From: Agapetus fuscipes
Taxonomy: Eukaryota; Arthropoda; Insecta; Trichoptera; Glossosomatidae
Assembly: GCA_951799405.1 (NCBI GenBank)
Contig: OX637343.1
Location: 3,224,001 to 3,288,000 of the forward strand
DNA length: 64,000 nt
Direction of reading: 5' to 3'
In this document: positions 18,501 to 25,169 of the stretch, piece by piece
How the letters are laid out: each line of letters opens with the position of its first letter
How positions within the stretch are numbered: position 1 is the stretch's first letter
Translations under genes and position numbers: made by a program
The notes under the pieces: generated by a model
What the model saw: the letters and a program-made list of their open reading frames with translations, nothing else
Told to the model about the DNA's origin: nothing
Databases searched by the model: none

Positions 18501-20719
18501 GACCTGTGTGCGCAGTTGACATTTATCTAACATTCCTACAACTCGTCAATAACATTTCACTTGAATTTTCAGCTGTTCCAGCCAGCTCCATCTCCCAAGC
18601 AGCAGCAGCAATATCAGCAACAGCAGTATCAACAGCCTCAGAAACAGTACCAGCAGCAGGGAGGTCAAGGAGGATACGGAGGGCAGAGGCAGCAGGGTCA
18701 GGATGGAGGGAGGGCCATGCTGTACAACGTGGAGCAGAGACACAACCTCAACTACAAGAAGTACCAAGATAACGGCGAACCTGTGAGTGTCTGTTGTATA
18801 GACCCCTAGTGGGCGCGTTTGTGATGTCTCGAATTGACTATTGCTCAACGCTTTATAATGATCAGACAAAGAAGCAGTTCAACCGCTCTCAATCTGTGTT
18901 GAATTCGGTAGCAAGGCTCATATTTGGGATATCCAAATTCACTCACATCACTCTGCTGTTAAAAAAACTACATTGACTTCGTTTCCCGGAGAGGGTGGTC
19001 TACCGTGTTTGTTTGATGGTATACAAAGCCATTAATGGCTTGGCTCCACCTTATCTGACTGACATGATTTCGCCTGTTGTGATGGGTGTAAGGAGGCAGG
19101 CACTCAGATCCACGGGCGATAGAGCAGTCAATTTGGTTCAGCCGCGCCGTCAGATTCGTACAAATTTCGGAGACCGCGCTTTCCGGGCTGCGGGTCCGGT
19201 GGAGTGGAACAGACTGCCACCCGGAGTGAAGAACTCCAAATCTGTGGATGTATTTACATGGCACACCTTTTCAAAAAGTATTATCCGTGATCGGAGACGG
19301 TCCTTGAGGTCTTCTTCTTCGTGTCAGACACTACACTACTCTTGCCCAGTGTCGGGCAACATCCACTGCTTCACTATTACTCTCCATTAGGTCGGCCAGT
19401 GAGCAGCTTGTTGGGCAGGCCGGGCAGATCCGAAGATGATCCATTGAATGTTGGGCTTCGCATTCACAGAGCGTGGTTTCATCTTGATGAAGGATTCCCC
19501 AGGCCCTCATGTTACAGCGAGCTCTGCCAACACCCGTCTCAGCCTGTTGAGTGCTCTCCACACAGGCCACTCAAGATCCCGTCCAGGTGGGAGGCTCTCG
19601 CCTGGCTGCACAAAGTTTACAGCTCGCTCCAGATTCCACAAGTGCAATCTCTCACCCGCCGGCTCCGTATTCAAAGGGTGCACGGAGCTAAGGAAACTGC
19701 GGCGCGACTTCAAGCGTTGTGATGATGAGCCATTTTGTCCAAAAAGGCGGTGCTGTGAATTCTTCAGGGTTTTTGCTCTTTCAACCCTTGAAGCCACTTC
19801 GCGCCTGATGTCTGGTCCTTGAGGTGTGACACACATAAAAACGGCGCTTTCTTATCATTTGTAATTTAGAAGAAATAAGCCTGATATATCATCTGTGGCA
19901 GTAAGGAGGTCAGAGGAGATACAGAGATCAGTGGCAGCAGGGTCAGGATGCAGGCATATGGAGTAGAGACATCACGTCAACTATAAGTGGTACCAAGACA
20001 ACGGAGAGCCTGTAACAGTGCTATTCTTCGACATTTTGGTCGTCCGTTGAGCCCACGCTTTGACAAACTAATGATGCCTGGGCTGGAAGTCTCATCACCA
20101 CGGTCATTCTTACCTACCGAATTTTGGTAATATTTTTATAAAGAAGACTAATCAGCTGTTCGCTTGCGGCCATCTTGGATTGACAGGTCTTCATACAAAT
20201 GCATCATTACTTTGTCAAAGCGTGGGCTCAACGGACGACTAAAATATTTAAGAATAGCACCGTAATAAATTATAGTAGCAAGGAGGTCAAGAGAAAACGG
20301 AGGTCTAAGAATTGAAACATCTCAAACAATCCAAGATGGCCGCATGTAAACAGCTGATTAGTCTTCATACAAATATTACCGATATTCGGTAGGTAAGAAT
20401 TACCATTGGGATGAGACTTCCAGTCCTGTCCTCCGATACAATGCATACTTCGTTTAAAAATATTTGAGATCATTTAAAATTTTAAATCAATCATCCATTT
20501 GTAGAAAAAAATGGTCAATTTTATCCTGGCGTGTTTAAAAACACCCAAAGGGATTACTGGTGAGTCCTTTTTTAAACTTTTTTCCGAGTTTGAATTTTAT
20601 GTTTCTTTTTTTTGTTCCAGCTTGGAACATCCGATGGCTCTTACGACAGCACCAATAATGATCAGACTCCTCACACATTTGGACCTGGTCTAAACTTTGA
20701 GATTAAGGGCAGAAAATAA
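421..20719 (+). CDS. Cuticular protein with Rebers-Riddiford chitin-binding domain, six coding exons
   Basis: Secreted structural protein of the exoskeleton that should bind chitin fibres. Six exons join in phase (46 + 71 + 75 + 70 + 32 codons) to a 294-residue protein ending in TAA at 20717. Order: signal peptide (hydrophobic ISLLLIALGA, likely cut near TMA/QS); Q-rich linker; chitin_bind_4 domain from about residue 55 to 125, with DDGIFNYVF, GAYQYIDPNGK, YTAGKDGF and the closing GDHIP typical of RR proteins; P/Q/E-rich tail; Q-rich repeat segment; short C-terminus ending FEIKGRK. The order start-of-domain exon, domain exon, GDHIP exon fits CPR genes. Introns are very long (about 2.5, 0.9, 11.2, 3.0 and 1.8 kb) and full of transposons. 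A 5' non-coding or leader exon may lie left of the window, because an acceptor-like tract ends exactly before the ATG. RR-1 versus RR-2 was not decided. Confidence 0.88.
985..1088. repeat. Half copy of the fold-back MITE
   Basis: ATCCAAGATGGCCGCAAGC through ATTACCGTGGTGATGAGAC, right half only. Confidence 0.7.
1285..1503 (+). repeat. Repeat A, old diverged copy
   Basis: Recognisable from ATAGGTGAGTATGAGG to ACTTAGGTTAGATTAGATA, inside the hAT-like element. Confidence 0.65.
2563..2848 (+). repeat. SINE B, variant with different 3' end
   Basis: tRNA-like head (AGTCTAGTGGTTAACAC A box, GGGTTTGAATCCC B box), body TATTTTTCAAATATGCTCTTC and GGTCCATCCAGCCTTACAGC, but ends CAACAAGTGTCATAGACCC then (AAT)n rather than the CR1-type tail. 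Same variant at 45051. Confidence 0.85.
3037..3094 (+). CDS. Cuticle gene coding exon 2 (start of RR domain)
   Basis: Acceptor TTTCAG before 3037 and donor GTAAAT after 3094. 58 nt, leaving one base that completes an Asp codon with the next exon. Encodes EGPRSPPSAILTHKQAVSD; the I-x-x-x-x-x-x-x-D pattern is the usual entry to the extended RR domain. Too short to show as an ORF; found by phase logic. Confidence 0.85.
3117..3363 (-). repeat. Repeat A between cuticle exons 2 and 3
   Basis: Starts 22 bp after the donor of coding exon 2; ends TATAAGTCAAGGAA. Confidence 0.85.
3423..3801. mobile_element. Harbinger-like MITE split by repeat A
   Basis: Ends GGGCCTGTTGCACCAAACTC and inverted GTGCAACAGGCCC; TTA on both sides (3420-3422, 3802-3804). 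A minus-strand repeat A (about 3446-3702) lies inside. GGGCC termini with TWA duplication are the PIF/Harbinger style. Confidence 0.8.
3446..3702 (-). repeat. Repeat A inside Harbinger-like MITE
   Basis: (TCTAA)n tail on the left, AAGTCAAGGAA on the right. Confidence 0.87.
3965..4119 (+). CDS. Cuticle gene coding exon 3 (RR core)
   Basis: Acceptor CTTGTGCAG, donor GTATGT. 155 nt that with the carried base give 52 codons. Holds the aromatic-rich core (FNYVFAADNG, GAYQYIDPNGK, ISVKYTAGKDGFK) expected to lie on the chitin face. GC content is clearly above the surrounding intron. Confidence 0.92.
4175..4440 (-). pseudogene. Short RTE-like LINE fragment in cuticle intron 3
   Basis: The minus strand keeps KVWSDQIEEIMKEW-like and KKVIDMNEF-like words of the same LINE tail, with several breaks. 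Begins about 55 bp after cuticle coding exon 3. Confidence 0.6.
4480..5157. other. Intron sequence, nothing recognised
   Basis: AT-rich, only short shadow frames; a small palindrome at 4424-4459 precedes it. The same applies to 5410-5775, 6413-6569, 7511-7706, 8641-8939, 10453-10994, 11666-12017 and 16526-16730. Confidence 0.5.
5158..5409 (+). repeat. Repeat A
   Basis: CCTTGACTTATAGG to TTAGATTAGATTAGATA. Confidence 0.87.
5876..6074 (+). repeat. Repeat A, 5' truncated, between two 95-bp direct copies
   Basis: Begins at GCACTTTGCCAATGTCACC and ends in the TTAGATAAGATTAG tail. Flanked by TTTCTATCAGGGGCACT (5780-5874) and TTTCTATCAGGGGTACT (6076-6170). Confidence 0.8.
6171..6410. mobile_element. 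Palindromic MITE, CCCTTAGTACGAGTTGC ends
   Basis: Long imperfect inverted repeat: left TTAGTACGAGTTGCAAAACT, right AGTTTTGCAAGTCGTACTAA, with inner arms both carrying the GCCGTTTTTGTT-like and AAACTTTAC words. TA at both ends. Confidence 0.75.
6570..6931 (-). repeat. Repeat A continuous with LINE ORF
   Basis: Copy that runs on beyond the usual CTTGACTTATAGG start through about 110 bp of 3' UTR into the RTE-like frame at 6932. Confidence 0.88.
6932..7510 (-). pseudogene. RTE-like LINE, C-terminal end of reverse transcriptase ORF, leading into repeat A
   Basis: Open for 192 codons: VHGGILVPTLMYGSEAWTVS, KRSMLRWFGHLERMSDERLT, RGRGRPRKVWKDQI and ending DEMKEVCKDRKKWRLI. This is the recognisable tail of RTE-type LINE reverse transcriptases after the catalytic core, which is missing. 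On the minus strand its 3' flank continues without a break into repeat A (6816-6570), showing that repeat A is this LINE's 3' end. Confidence 0.85.
7707..8006 (-). repeat. SINE B, full length
   Basis: From ACCGGTCC head to TTGAGGTGTGATACATACAA and (AAT)n tail. B box region GGATTCGGATCCCGG is intact. Confidence 0.88.
8052..8354 (-). repeat. Repeat A continuous with LINE ORF
   Basis: (TCTAA)n tail, then full copy, then the UTR ACACGACAAATTACATTTTT leading to the fragment at 8457. Confidence 0.86.
8356..8560 (-). pseudogene. RTE-like LINE end joined to repeat A
   Basis: Minus strand SHNKRRACMKKIMTLEGMKE and VCKDRKKWRLICNVGG, then about 90 nt and repeat A at 8354-8052. A Harbinger-like MITE fragment follows at 8560-8640. 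Confidence 0.8.
8560..8640. repeat. Fragment of the Harbinger-like MITE
   Basis: GAGAAATCACACTTAATTTT and CTGATTGGAGTTCGGTGCAG match one end of the 47226 copy reversed; the other end is missing. Confidence 0.55.
8940..9310. repeat. Short-unit repeat (GACAAATCGGTCA type), inverted around a SINE head
   Basis: Units of about 13-14 bp such as CGGCCAAAGACAAATCGG and CAACTCGGCCATAGACAAAT run from 8940 to 9140; after the SINE B head (9159-9240) the reverse form GGCCGATTTGTCAATGGCCG continues to 9310. Confidence 0.75.
9159..9240 (+). repeat. SINE B head only
   Basis: TCCGGAGTCCAGTGG through GGGTTCGAATCCCAGCGGAG; lies in the centre of the 13-mer repeat region. Confidence 0.75.
9322..9650 (+). repeat. 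SINE D, split by a fold-back MITE
   Basis: tRNA-like piece with GGTTCGAACCCCGCC B box, then GATAACTTCGATCCTGG and TTCAACAGATGTCATTGG after the MITE; shared with 36382-36560. Confidence 0.65.
9415..9588. mobile_element. Fold-back MITE (TGGAAGTCTCATCACCACGG) inserted in SINE D
   Basis: 174 bp, nearly perfect palindrome: TGGAAGTCTCATCACCACGG to CCGTGGTGATGAGACTTCCA, with inner TATTTGTATGAAGAC / GTCTTCATACAAATA. CTGG occurs on both sides and removing it restores CGATCCTGGTTCAACAG of SINE D. Confidence 0.85.
9781..9815 (+). repeat. (TTTA)n microsatellite
   Basis: Seven to eight units interrupting a repeat A copy. Confidence 0.9.
10009..10335 (+). repeat. SINE C, full length, inside repeat A
   Basis: tRNA-like head (GATAGCTCAGGTGGTAGAGT A box, GGGTTCGAATCCC B box), body GATTTCCCGTTTCGGTGTTT, CACTTCAACTGAAGTGGTTG and CTTCGGGGATAACGCGGCAA, end TAGCTTAGTTGCGTT. 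AAATG flanks both sides. Confidence 0.88.
10995..11218 (-). repeat. Repeat A with internal deletion
   Basis: Lacks the GGACATAC stretch; runs on into a LINE end at 11219-11390. Confidence 0.82.
11219..11390 (-). pseudogene. RTE-like LINE end joined to repeat A
   Basis: Minus strand LDEMKEVCKDRKKWRLICNVGG-like end, then a spacer and repeat A at 11218-10995; same arrangement as at 8.4 kb. Confidence 0.75.
11424..11665 (+). repeat. Repeat A
   Basis: AACTTATAGGTTGGTATGCGG to ACCTAGATTATAGAT. Together with the copy at 10995-11218 it forms an inverted pair. Confidence 0.85.
12018..12498 (-). repeat. Two repeat A copies head to tail
   Basis: First copy 12018-12235 (cut at CCATTTTTTACAGTG), second 12236-12498 starting with a fresh (TCTAA)n tail exactly at the cut. 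Confidence 0.83.
12500..12646. repeat. Repeat E (old dispersed family)
   Basis: Shares words such as GAGTCTTGTATGGGAGTG, CTTAGCAACCAGG and GCACAATATTGTCTATG with 41890-42080, 46885-47120, 50540-50810, 51010-51165 and 60285-60400. About 170 bp, no ends defined. Confidence 0.55.
12786..12848 (+). repeat. (GTAT)n microsatellite
   Basis: About 14 GTAT units then GTGTGTGT; the twin in arm 2 (37651-37680) is much shorter. Confidence 0.95.
13898..14109 (-). repeat. Repeat A in arm 1
   Basis: AATATAAGTTGCAATG to AGTGAATTATTTTTTACAC; its inverted twin is at 24218-24425. Confidence 0.8.
14110..14770 (+). pseudogene. RTE-like LINE C-terminal fragment (in arm 1)
   Basis: Frameshifted and with stops; reads KCEKIEIRLNEKRVEVVKEF then later MRWFRHLERKDDEQLTKKVY and KRGRGRLRKEWLDQIGEIA. 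Ends in GTGGAACGGCGGCAGGATAC then (ACAGT)n. Confidence 0.8.
15361..15585 (+). CDS. Cuticle gene coding exon 4 (GDHIP end of RR domain, P/Q/E-rich)
   Basis: Acceptor TTGATTCCAG, donor GTGACA. Exactly 75 codons, phase 0. Opens with IIEGDHIPRQP, the conserved end of the RR domain, then proline, glutamine and glutamate-rich low-complexity sequence (EEEQGEEDDG, QPQPQSQPQ). It starts about 180 bp beyond the edge of inverted-duplication arm 1. Confidence 0.9.
15617..16070 (-). repeat. Repeat A split by a TIR element
   Basis: 15617-15676 and 15926-16070 join across the 249-bp insertion. Tail begins 31 bp after the donor of cuticle exon 4. Confidence 0.83.
15677..15925 (+). mobile_element. 249-bp TIR element inserted in repeat A
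   Basis: Begins CGACTGCTCCAAGGAAGAAG and ends CTTCCTTGGAGCAGTCG. ATAT lies on both sides, and joining the flanks restores repeat A (GATTCACATTATATGCA). No coding capacity. Confidence 0.85.
16183..16525 (+). repeat. SINE C
   Basis: Divergent head (GTCGGTCGATAGCTAG), full body and TAGCTTAGTTACG end. Confidence 0.82.
16731..18440 (+). repeat. Tandem array of an 81-bp unit, about 20 copies
   Basis: The unit runs CCATGGTAAACCGTGAAGG, then CTGCTACGCTAACTGCAAG, then CTCGTCAAATATTAAT and AAAGGAAAA, and repeats every 81 bp from about 16.8 to 18.3 kb with only a few changes per unit. Two subtypes differ in the AT block (AATATTAATATTTCT versus AATAATAATATTACT) and in GTGAAGG versus TTGAAGG. Degenerate units with small indels flank both sides (16731-16800 and 18300-18440). 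It lies wholly inside the intron between coding exons 4 and 5. Confidence 0.95.
18573..18782 (+). CDS. Cuticle gene coding exon 5 (Q-rich, GGQGGYGG)
   Basis: Acceptor TTGAATTTTCAG, donor GTGAGT. Exactly 70 codons, phase 0. Polyglutamine/tyrosine stretch, a glycine-rich GGQGGYGGQ segment, then an ordered-looking end LYNVEQRHNLNYKKYQDNGEP. A truncated CR1-like LINE begins within about 20 bp of the donor, and a decayed copy of this exon lies at 19897-20011. Confidence 0.88.
18795..19309 (+). pseudogene. CR1-like LINE, C-terminal reverse transcriptase fragment
   Basis: VMSRIDYCSTLYNDQTKK, SVLNSVARLIFGISKFTHIT, VCLMVYKAINGLAPPYLTDM, NFGDRAFRAAGPVEWNRLPP: the conserved tail of CR1/L2-type LINE reverse transcriptases. 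One stop and a frameshift. 5' truncated just after the donor of cuticle exon 5. Its 3' end resumes at 19825 after a second LINE insertion. Confidence 0.85.
19310..19813 (-). mobile_element. Different LINE fragment inserted in the CR1-like copy
   Basis: Flanked by an 11-bp duplication GGTCCTTGAGG (19299-19309 and 19814-19824). Minus strand reads LEWPVWRALNRLRRVLAELA then, shifted, TGVGRARCNMRAWGILHQD and CECEAQHSMDHLRICPACP, the W..LNRxRTGxGR...C.C...Q.M.H....C ending of another LINE reverse transcriptase. The 3' end is a (GAA)n tail on the minus strand. Long target duplication plus 5' truncation are typical of target-primed insertion. Confidence 0.85.
19825..19870 (+). mobile_element. 3' end of the CR1-like LINE
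   Basis: TGTGACACACATAAAAACGG and CGCTTTCTTATCATTTG continue the CR1-like copy after the nested insertion; the same end is seen at 49898-49975 and resembles the SINE B tail. Confidence 0.7.
19897..20011 (+). pseudogene. Decayed duplicate of cuticle exon 5
   Basis: Aligns by eye with the second half of exon 5 (GGTCAGGAGGATACGG-like start, GGCAGCAGGGTCAGGATG, then TACCAAGACAACGGAGAGCCT followed by GTAAC at the donor position). Small indels break the frame; the end keeps KWYQDNGEP-like coding. It sits between the LINE that follows exon 5 and a fold-back element, so it is a relic of a tandem exon duplication. Confidence 0.75.
20018..20260. mobile_element. Fold-back element, 59-bp arms
   Basis: Arms GTGCTATTCTTCGACATTTT... 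and inverted ...AAGAATAGCAC; between them most of a second fold-back MITE (GGCTGGAAGTCTCATCACC to CTTCATACAAAT). Sits between the exon 5 relics. Confidence 0.8.
20273..20309 (+). pseudogene. Second short relic of cuticle exon 5
   Basis: About 30 bp reading GCAAGGAGGTCAAGAGAAAACGGAGGTC resembles the glycine-rich part of exon 5. It lies just after the first fold-back element, as if the relic were broken by that insertion. Weak by itself. Confidence 0.4.
20318..20432. repeat. Half copy of the fold-back MITE
   Basis: AATCCAAGATGGCCGCATG through TGGGATGAGACTTCCAGTCC; right half only, next to the first fold-back element. Confidence 0.7.
20621..20719 (+). CDS. Cuticle gene last coding exon
   Basis: Long T-rich acceptor ending TTCCAG. 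32 codons plus TAA at 20717-20719. Encodes LGTSDGSYDSTNNDQTP and a GPGLNFEIKGRK end. Frame agrees with the phase-0 donor of the previous exon. Confidence 0.85.
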   Translation, partial: LGTSDGSYDSTNNDQTPHTFGPGLNFEIKGRK

Positions 20720-21048
20720 TTCATCATATTAATTATAGCATAATATTAAAAAAAACACTAGAATGCCTTTCTTCAGTAAAAAAAAAATACAAAAGAAAAA
20801 CAAACGGGAGGTAATGAAGGAGTTGAAATAAAAGAAGTAAAAAAAATGACTTCGCTGGATTGCTACTCAAAAAGTATTTTTTTGAGCAAGTTTTTATTAT
20901 TTTTTATATAAAGGTTATTTTTTAAGAACTCACATTATTTTGTAAAATAATTAGCTATAAGGAAAAAAAACTTTTAAAGGAAATAAAAAATAATAAAAAT
21001 ACATTTTTGTTTACATTTTTTATATTATATTTTATTTATATCCAAACA
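20720..21048. other. 3' UTR / flank of cuticle gene
   Basis: Extremely AT-rich with A and T runs; contains the candidate poly(A) signals, nothing else seen. Confidence 0.5.
20827..20832 (+). terminator. Candidate poly(A) signal of cuticle gene
   Basis: AATAAA about 108 bp after the stop codon. The following 150 bp are extremely AT-rich with further AATAAA-like words, so the cleavage site used is uncertain. Confidence 0.45.
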
Positions 21049-21291
21049 GTGCTATTGTTAGACATTTTGGTCGTCCGTTGAGCCTTCGCTTTGACAAACT
21101 AATGATGCCTGGGCTGGAAGTCTCATCACCACGGTCATTCTTACGTAGGTACCGAATATCAGTAATATTTGTATGAAGACTAATCACCTGTTAACTTGCG
21201 GCCATCTTGGATTGACAGGTCTTCATACAAATGCATCATTAGTTTGTCAAAGTGTGGGCTCAACGGACGACTAAAATGTCTAAGAATAGCA
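21049..21291. mobile_element. Fold-back element, second copy
   Basis: Same arms and centre as 20018-20260 with few changes. An isolated right arm is seen at 57340-57402. Confidence 0.8.
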
Positions 21292-21331
21292 TCGATAGAT
21301 ACAAAGTGGACTAATATTTTGTGTTAGTTTA

Positions 21332-21815
21332 GATTGGCGGTCCACAATGGCATATTGGTTCCGACATTGGTGTATGGAAGTGAGGCGTGGACAGTTAATG
21401 AATGTGAGCTGAGTAAAGTATGTACGGTTGAAATGGCTTACCTGAGAGCAATGGCTGGAAAGACACTGAATGATAGAGTACGTAATGATTGGGTGATGAA
21501 AGAGTGTGGTATAAAAGAGAATATGAGAATGAAAGTGCAAAAAAGTACGATGAGATGGTTCGGACATCTCGAAAGAATGGATGATGAACGACTAACGAAG
21601 AAAGTGTACAAAGGAAATGTCAGAGGAAAGCGCGGAAGGGGAAGGACGAGGAAAGAATGGTTAGACCAAATAGGTGAGATTGCGAAAGAATGGAACCTGC
21701 AGAGTGAGAATAAGAGAAGAGTATGTATGAAAAAGGTGATGAATATTGAGGAAATGAAAGTGGTTTGTAAGGACAGAAAAAATTGGAGACGCATCTGCGG
21801 AGGTACCGGCCACCC
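21332..21815 (+). pseudogene. RTE-like LINE C-terminal fragment
   Basis: Open for 161 codons, the best preserved relative of the arm 1 fragment: MAVHNGILVPTLVYGSEAWT, MRWFGHLERMDDERLTKKVY, KDRKNWRRICGGTGHP. 5' truncated; catalytic core absent. Confidence 0.85.
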
Positions 21816-22703
21816 CTAGTGGAACGGCGGCAGGATACAGAGAGTTTGATAAGAGGCTTAATAACAAAGACATGTGACGTTTGGGAAAAATCAAATACGC
21901 TGCATCCATGCCGAAAATGTTCCGAGTACATAGAAAAACGAAATAAAAAAACTACCTTTCTAGAAATAAAGAGACACCCCATCTCTCAGGTTCAGTCTCC
22001 CCTCCACTGACCCACGCCCTGTATATCCATCCCACCCGGGGATGTGTCACAGGACTCGCATGCAAAAGTTATGTGAGATGCGAGTGGCAGAAGGCCCTCC
22101 CGTGAAGCTACACTTTCCCAAGTGTTTACACAAAGCAAAGGAGGCTCAGAAATCACTGAAAGATTATAGCCGTGAGGGTTTAGGGCTCGAGGATTTTAAA
22201 TTTACAAACAAAAATTCAAAGTAATAAACAGAATAAAAAATAAAGAGACAGGTCACGGGCGTCGTTAGGTATTTATTTAGGAGCTGGCTGGGTAAAGATA
22301 CGGCTATATCCACGCCCATGGCCGCCACCTTTCCCGCCCTTTCCCAACTTGTGTCTGACAGCTAATTTGCAGTGAGAGGTCCTTGACACGCTTCCAGAGA
22401 CCGCCCGGCCGATATGACAGCAAATTATTTTATATTTATCAGCCTAGCGTGAGTCCCCACGTTATATGCTGAAGGTGTAGGTGTACTTTGATTAATGAGG
22501 TCGGAACATTGAAAAGGGCGCGAAAATAAACCTCAGTAATCGGCCGAATCACTTCCAAGTCTGACCACCAGAGGCGCTAGTCTCTCATCCATACTGTTAT
22601 GATTTTAGTTGGGTTATATTAATTAAACTGCAATTTATTTTTCAAGTTTTATTTAACACAATCTTCACGGCTCTATCAGTTTTTCAATCGACACTCATCT
22701 CTG
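21816..22703. other. Unassigned region after the RTE-like fragment
   Basis: Moderate GC, short frames only; could be 3' sequence of the LINE or unique DNA. 22900-22980 repeats words of the 1880-1940 segment in reverse (CTCGACTGTTCTGGA, TTGTTCCACCAGCGTG). Confidence 0.4.
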
Positions 22704-22879
22704 ATGGGGCTTCCACACGCTTGCCAACCCATCACAAGTCAAGCGCACAGTGTGTCGTCTAGAACATGCTAGCTGGACAAAATTAGTCCATTAGACAAAA
22801 TTTTGTCCAGCTAGCATGTTCTAGACGACACACTGTGCGCTTGACTTGTGATGGGTTGGCAAGCGTGTGGAAGCCCCAT
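22704..22879. repeat. Perfect 79-bp inverted repeat with 18-nt loop
   Basis: Left arm 22704-22782 (ATGGGGCTTCCACACGCTTG to AGCTGGACAAAA), loop 22783-22800, right arm 22801-22879 exactly complementary as read. No terminal target duplication noticed. A transcript across it would form a 79-bp duplex. Confidence 0.92.
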
Positions 22880-23559
22880 TATATAAAACGGTCCAAATAT
22901 ATAGCTTCCAAACGGACGTTTCTCGACTGTTCTGGACTGGATGATACCAGAGCGTTGTTCCACCAGCGTGATTAGAATCACGTATAGTGCAAGAGCCCGC
23001 CGCACGAAACCTTACCTCATTCAATACAAGGCAGAGACTAGTAAGAGGTGATGCTCCACAATAATTTCCTGCTTTTTGCATTAATAAAAATATTCCAAAC
23101 CTGGAGCGTTTTGAATGCGGTCATTTTTTGTCAAATATAAATAATGATCTTTTGAAGTAAGTTGTATAAGCTATGGAAATAAAGTAAAATAAATTGCACA
23201 GAATCTGCACTCGACTTTCTTGCAAAAATTAACCCACTGTATGACGTATGTAAAGCTATAATCATCTACCAGCTTATGCAGTTTCAATGAAAATATAATA
23301 TATCGATAATAAATCAATTTTATTCCACGGCGGTGTGTACCTGCATACCCGTGCGAGTATGGAAATAGCCATATAAATTCTAAGGTGAATAAAAAATATT
23401 TGGATGATTTATTTGGTGAGCGCCGTTTTGTGTGAATCACACCTCAAGAGTCCTCTGCGAGGTTGGTCTTCTCTGGAAAAAGCGCCAATTACACAAGAAA
23501 GATCCTCGACTCATAGGTTGGTATGAAGCTGATTTCTGTACTGTACTGTACTGTATCCT

Positions 23560-24217
23560 GCCACCGTTTCATTAGGGGTGGCCGGTACCTCCGCAGATGC
23601 GCCTCCACTTTTTGCTGTCATCACCTTTTTCATACATACTCTTCTCTTATTCTCACTCTGCAGGATCCATTCTTTCGCAATCTCACCTATTTGGTCTAAC
23701 CATTCTTTCCTCAGCCTTCCCCTTACACGCTTTCCTCTGACATTTCCTTTGTACACTTTCTTCATTAGTTGTTCATCATCCATTCTTTCAAGATGTCTGA
23801 ACCATCTCATCGTACTTTCATTCTCATATTCTCTTTTATACCACACTCGTTCATCACTCAAGCATTACGTACTCTATCACTCAGTGTCTTTCCAGCCATT
23901 GCTCTCAGGTAAGCCATTTCAACCGTACTTACATACTTTACTCAGCTCACATTCATTAAGCCTCACTTCCACCAACCAATATGCCATTGTGGACCGCCGA
24001 TCTCATATTCTTCGTAAGTTTCCTATTCCTTGTAATGCTTCCAATCGTTTCCATTACACTTCTTCCTCTACTAGCGCGCTTTTCCAATTATTTCGTCAAT
24101 TTCGCATTCGACTCAAACTTGCTTCCCAGATAATCAAATTCTTTCACGACCTCCACTCTTTTTTCATTCAGTCTTATCTCAATTTTCTCGCATTTCTCAG
24201 TCCTCCTAAAGTGTAAA
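23560..24217 (-). pseudogene. RTE-like LINE C-terminal fragment (in arm 2)
   Basis: Inverted copy of 14110-14770 with its own stops and frameshifts. The + strand 212-aa ORF here is a shadow. Confidence 0.8.
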
Positions 24218-24425
24218 AATAATTCACTTTGTTAATGTCACCCCTGTTTCAAGGAAGGTCGGCAAGAGTTGCAGGTTTTATGTTCATTTGAGATTTGGTT
24301 TTAATTTGTAAGTACAAATTCAGCATTCGTAAGCGCGAACTTACACGTACCTGTTTGTGGGCATGCATTTCATATTAGTTTTGAATGTTTATATTTCATT
24401 GCAACTTATATTCTAGATTATTATA
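24218..24425 (+). repeat. Repeat A in arm 2
   Basis: Inverted twin of 13898-14109. Confidence 0.8.
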
Positions 24426-25169
24426 GATGGTCATTGAACCCTTCTGTATGCAAACTAGGACTTTGTATGGTGGGTAAACTTTTTAGTTATATTTTGAAAA
24501 AGTAACGACTGATTATTATTGGTATTTATAAAATTTTAAGAATGGCAGCCTTTTATCTATTTTTAACCCTTTGACTACCAAGAAAATTGCTAATACATTT
24601 TGTATGGAAAATTTTCACTTTGTATGGCGGCTATACTTTTGATTCACTTTTTGGAAAAAAAAATGATGGCAATATATAGGTTATTATTATTGTTTTACAT
24701 TTGCCTACATTATTTTTTTATTAACCCTCTAACTGCCGAGAATTTTTCCATTATTTTTTTCTTTTATATGGCAACTCCCTAAACCGAGATTATGATGAAG
24801 AAATTATTATAATTATTAGATAGCACTATTATATAAATGGATTCACAAAAAAATTAAGAAAAATCGTCGGAGCAGTTTTTGAGAAAATCGCATTTTAAAT
24901 TTTCAGCTCTTCGGAAGCCATCTTGAATTTTCAAAAAAGTAAAAAAAAATGATTACGAATTAAAGTAATAAGCTTGTTCTTTCTAAAAATTTTAAAACAA
25001 ATTTAAATATCTTGCATTTAATAGGTTTTTGTAATATTTTCGATTTCAAATTTCAGGTCGTGTAAACGGTGCTTTATATTTATTTTTTCAAAAAAATTTT
25101 TTTGTAAATTTGTAGAAATTTATGTTGTCCATAATATTGTAGAAAATTATATTTTTGTTGACCCCTTAA

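Larger units (their letters stand above)
23180..25165 (-). repeat. Inverted segmental duplication, arm 2 (main part)
   Basis: Reverse complement of about 13155-15180 with scattered substitutions and small indels. Ends at the TTAA where the 12.2 kb insertion begins. Confidence 0.9.

Noticed and set aside
18245..18772. 175-codon + strand frame running from the satellite into exon 5
   Set aside because: It combines degenerate satellite units with exon 5 in the wrong frame; the true exon frame differs and fits all phases.
22042..22224. 60-codon frame MCHRTRMQKLCEM... after the RTE-like fragment
   Set aside because: Short, no recognisable domain, no supporting context.
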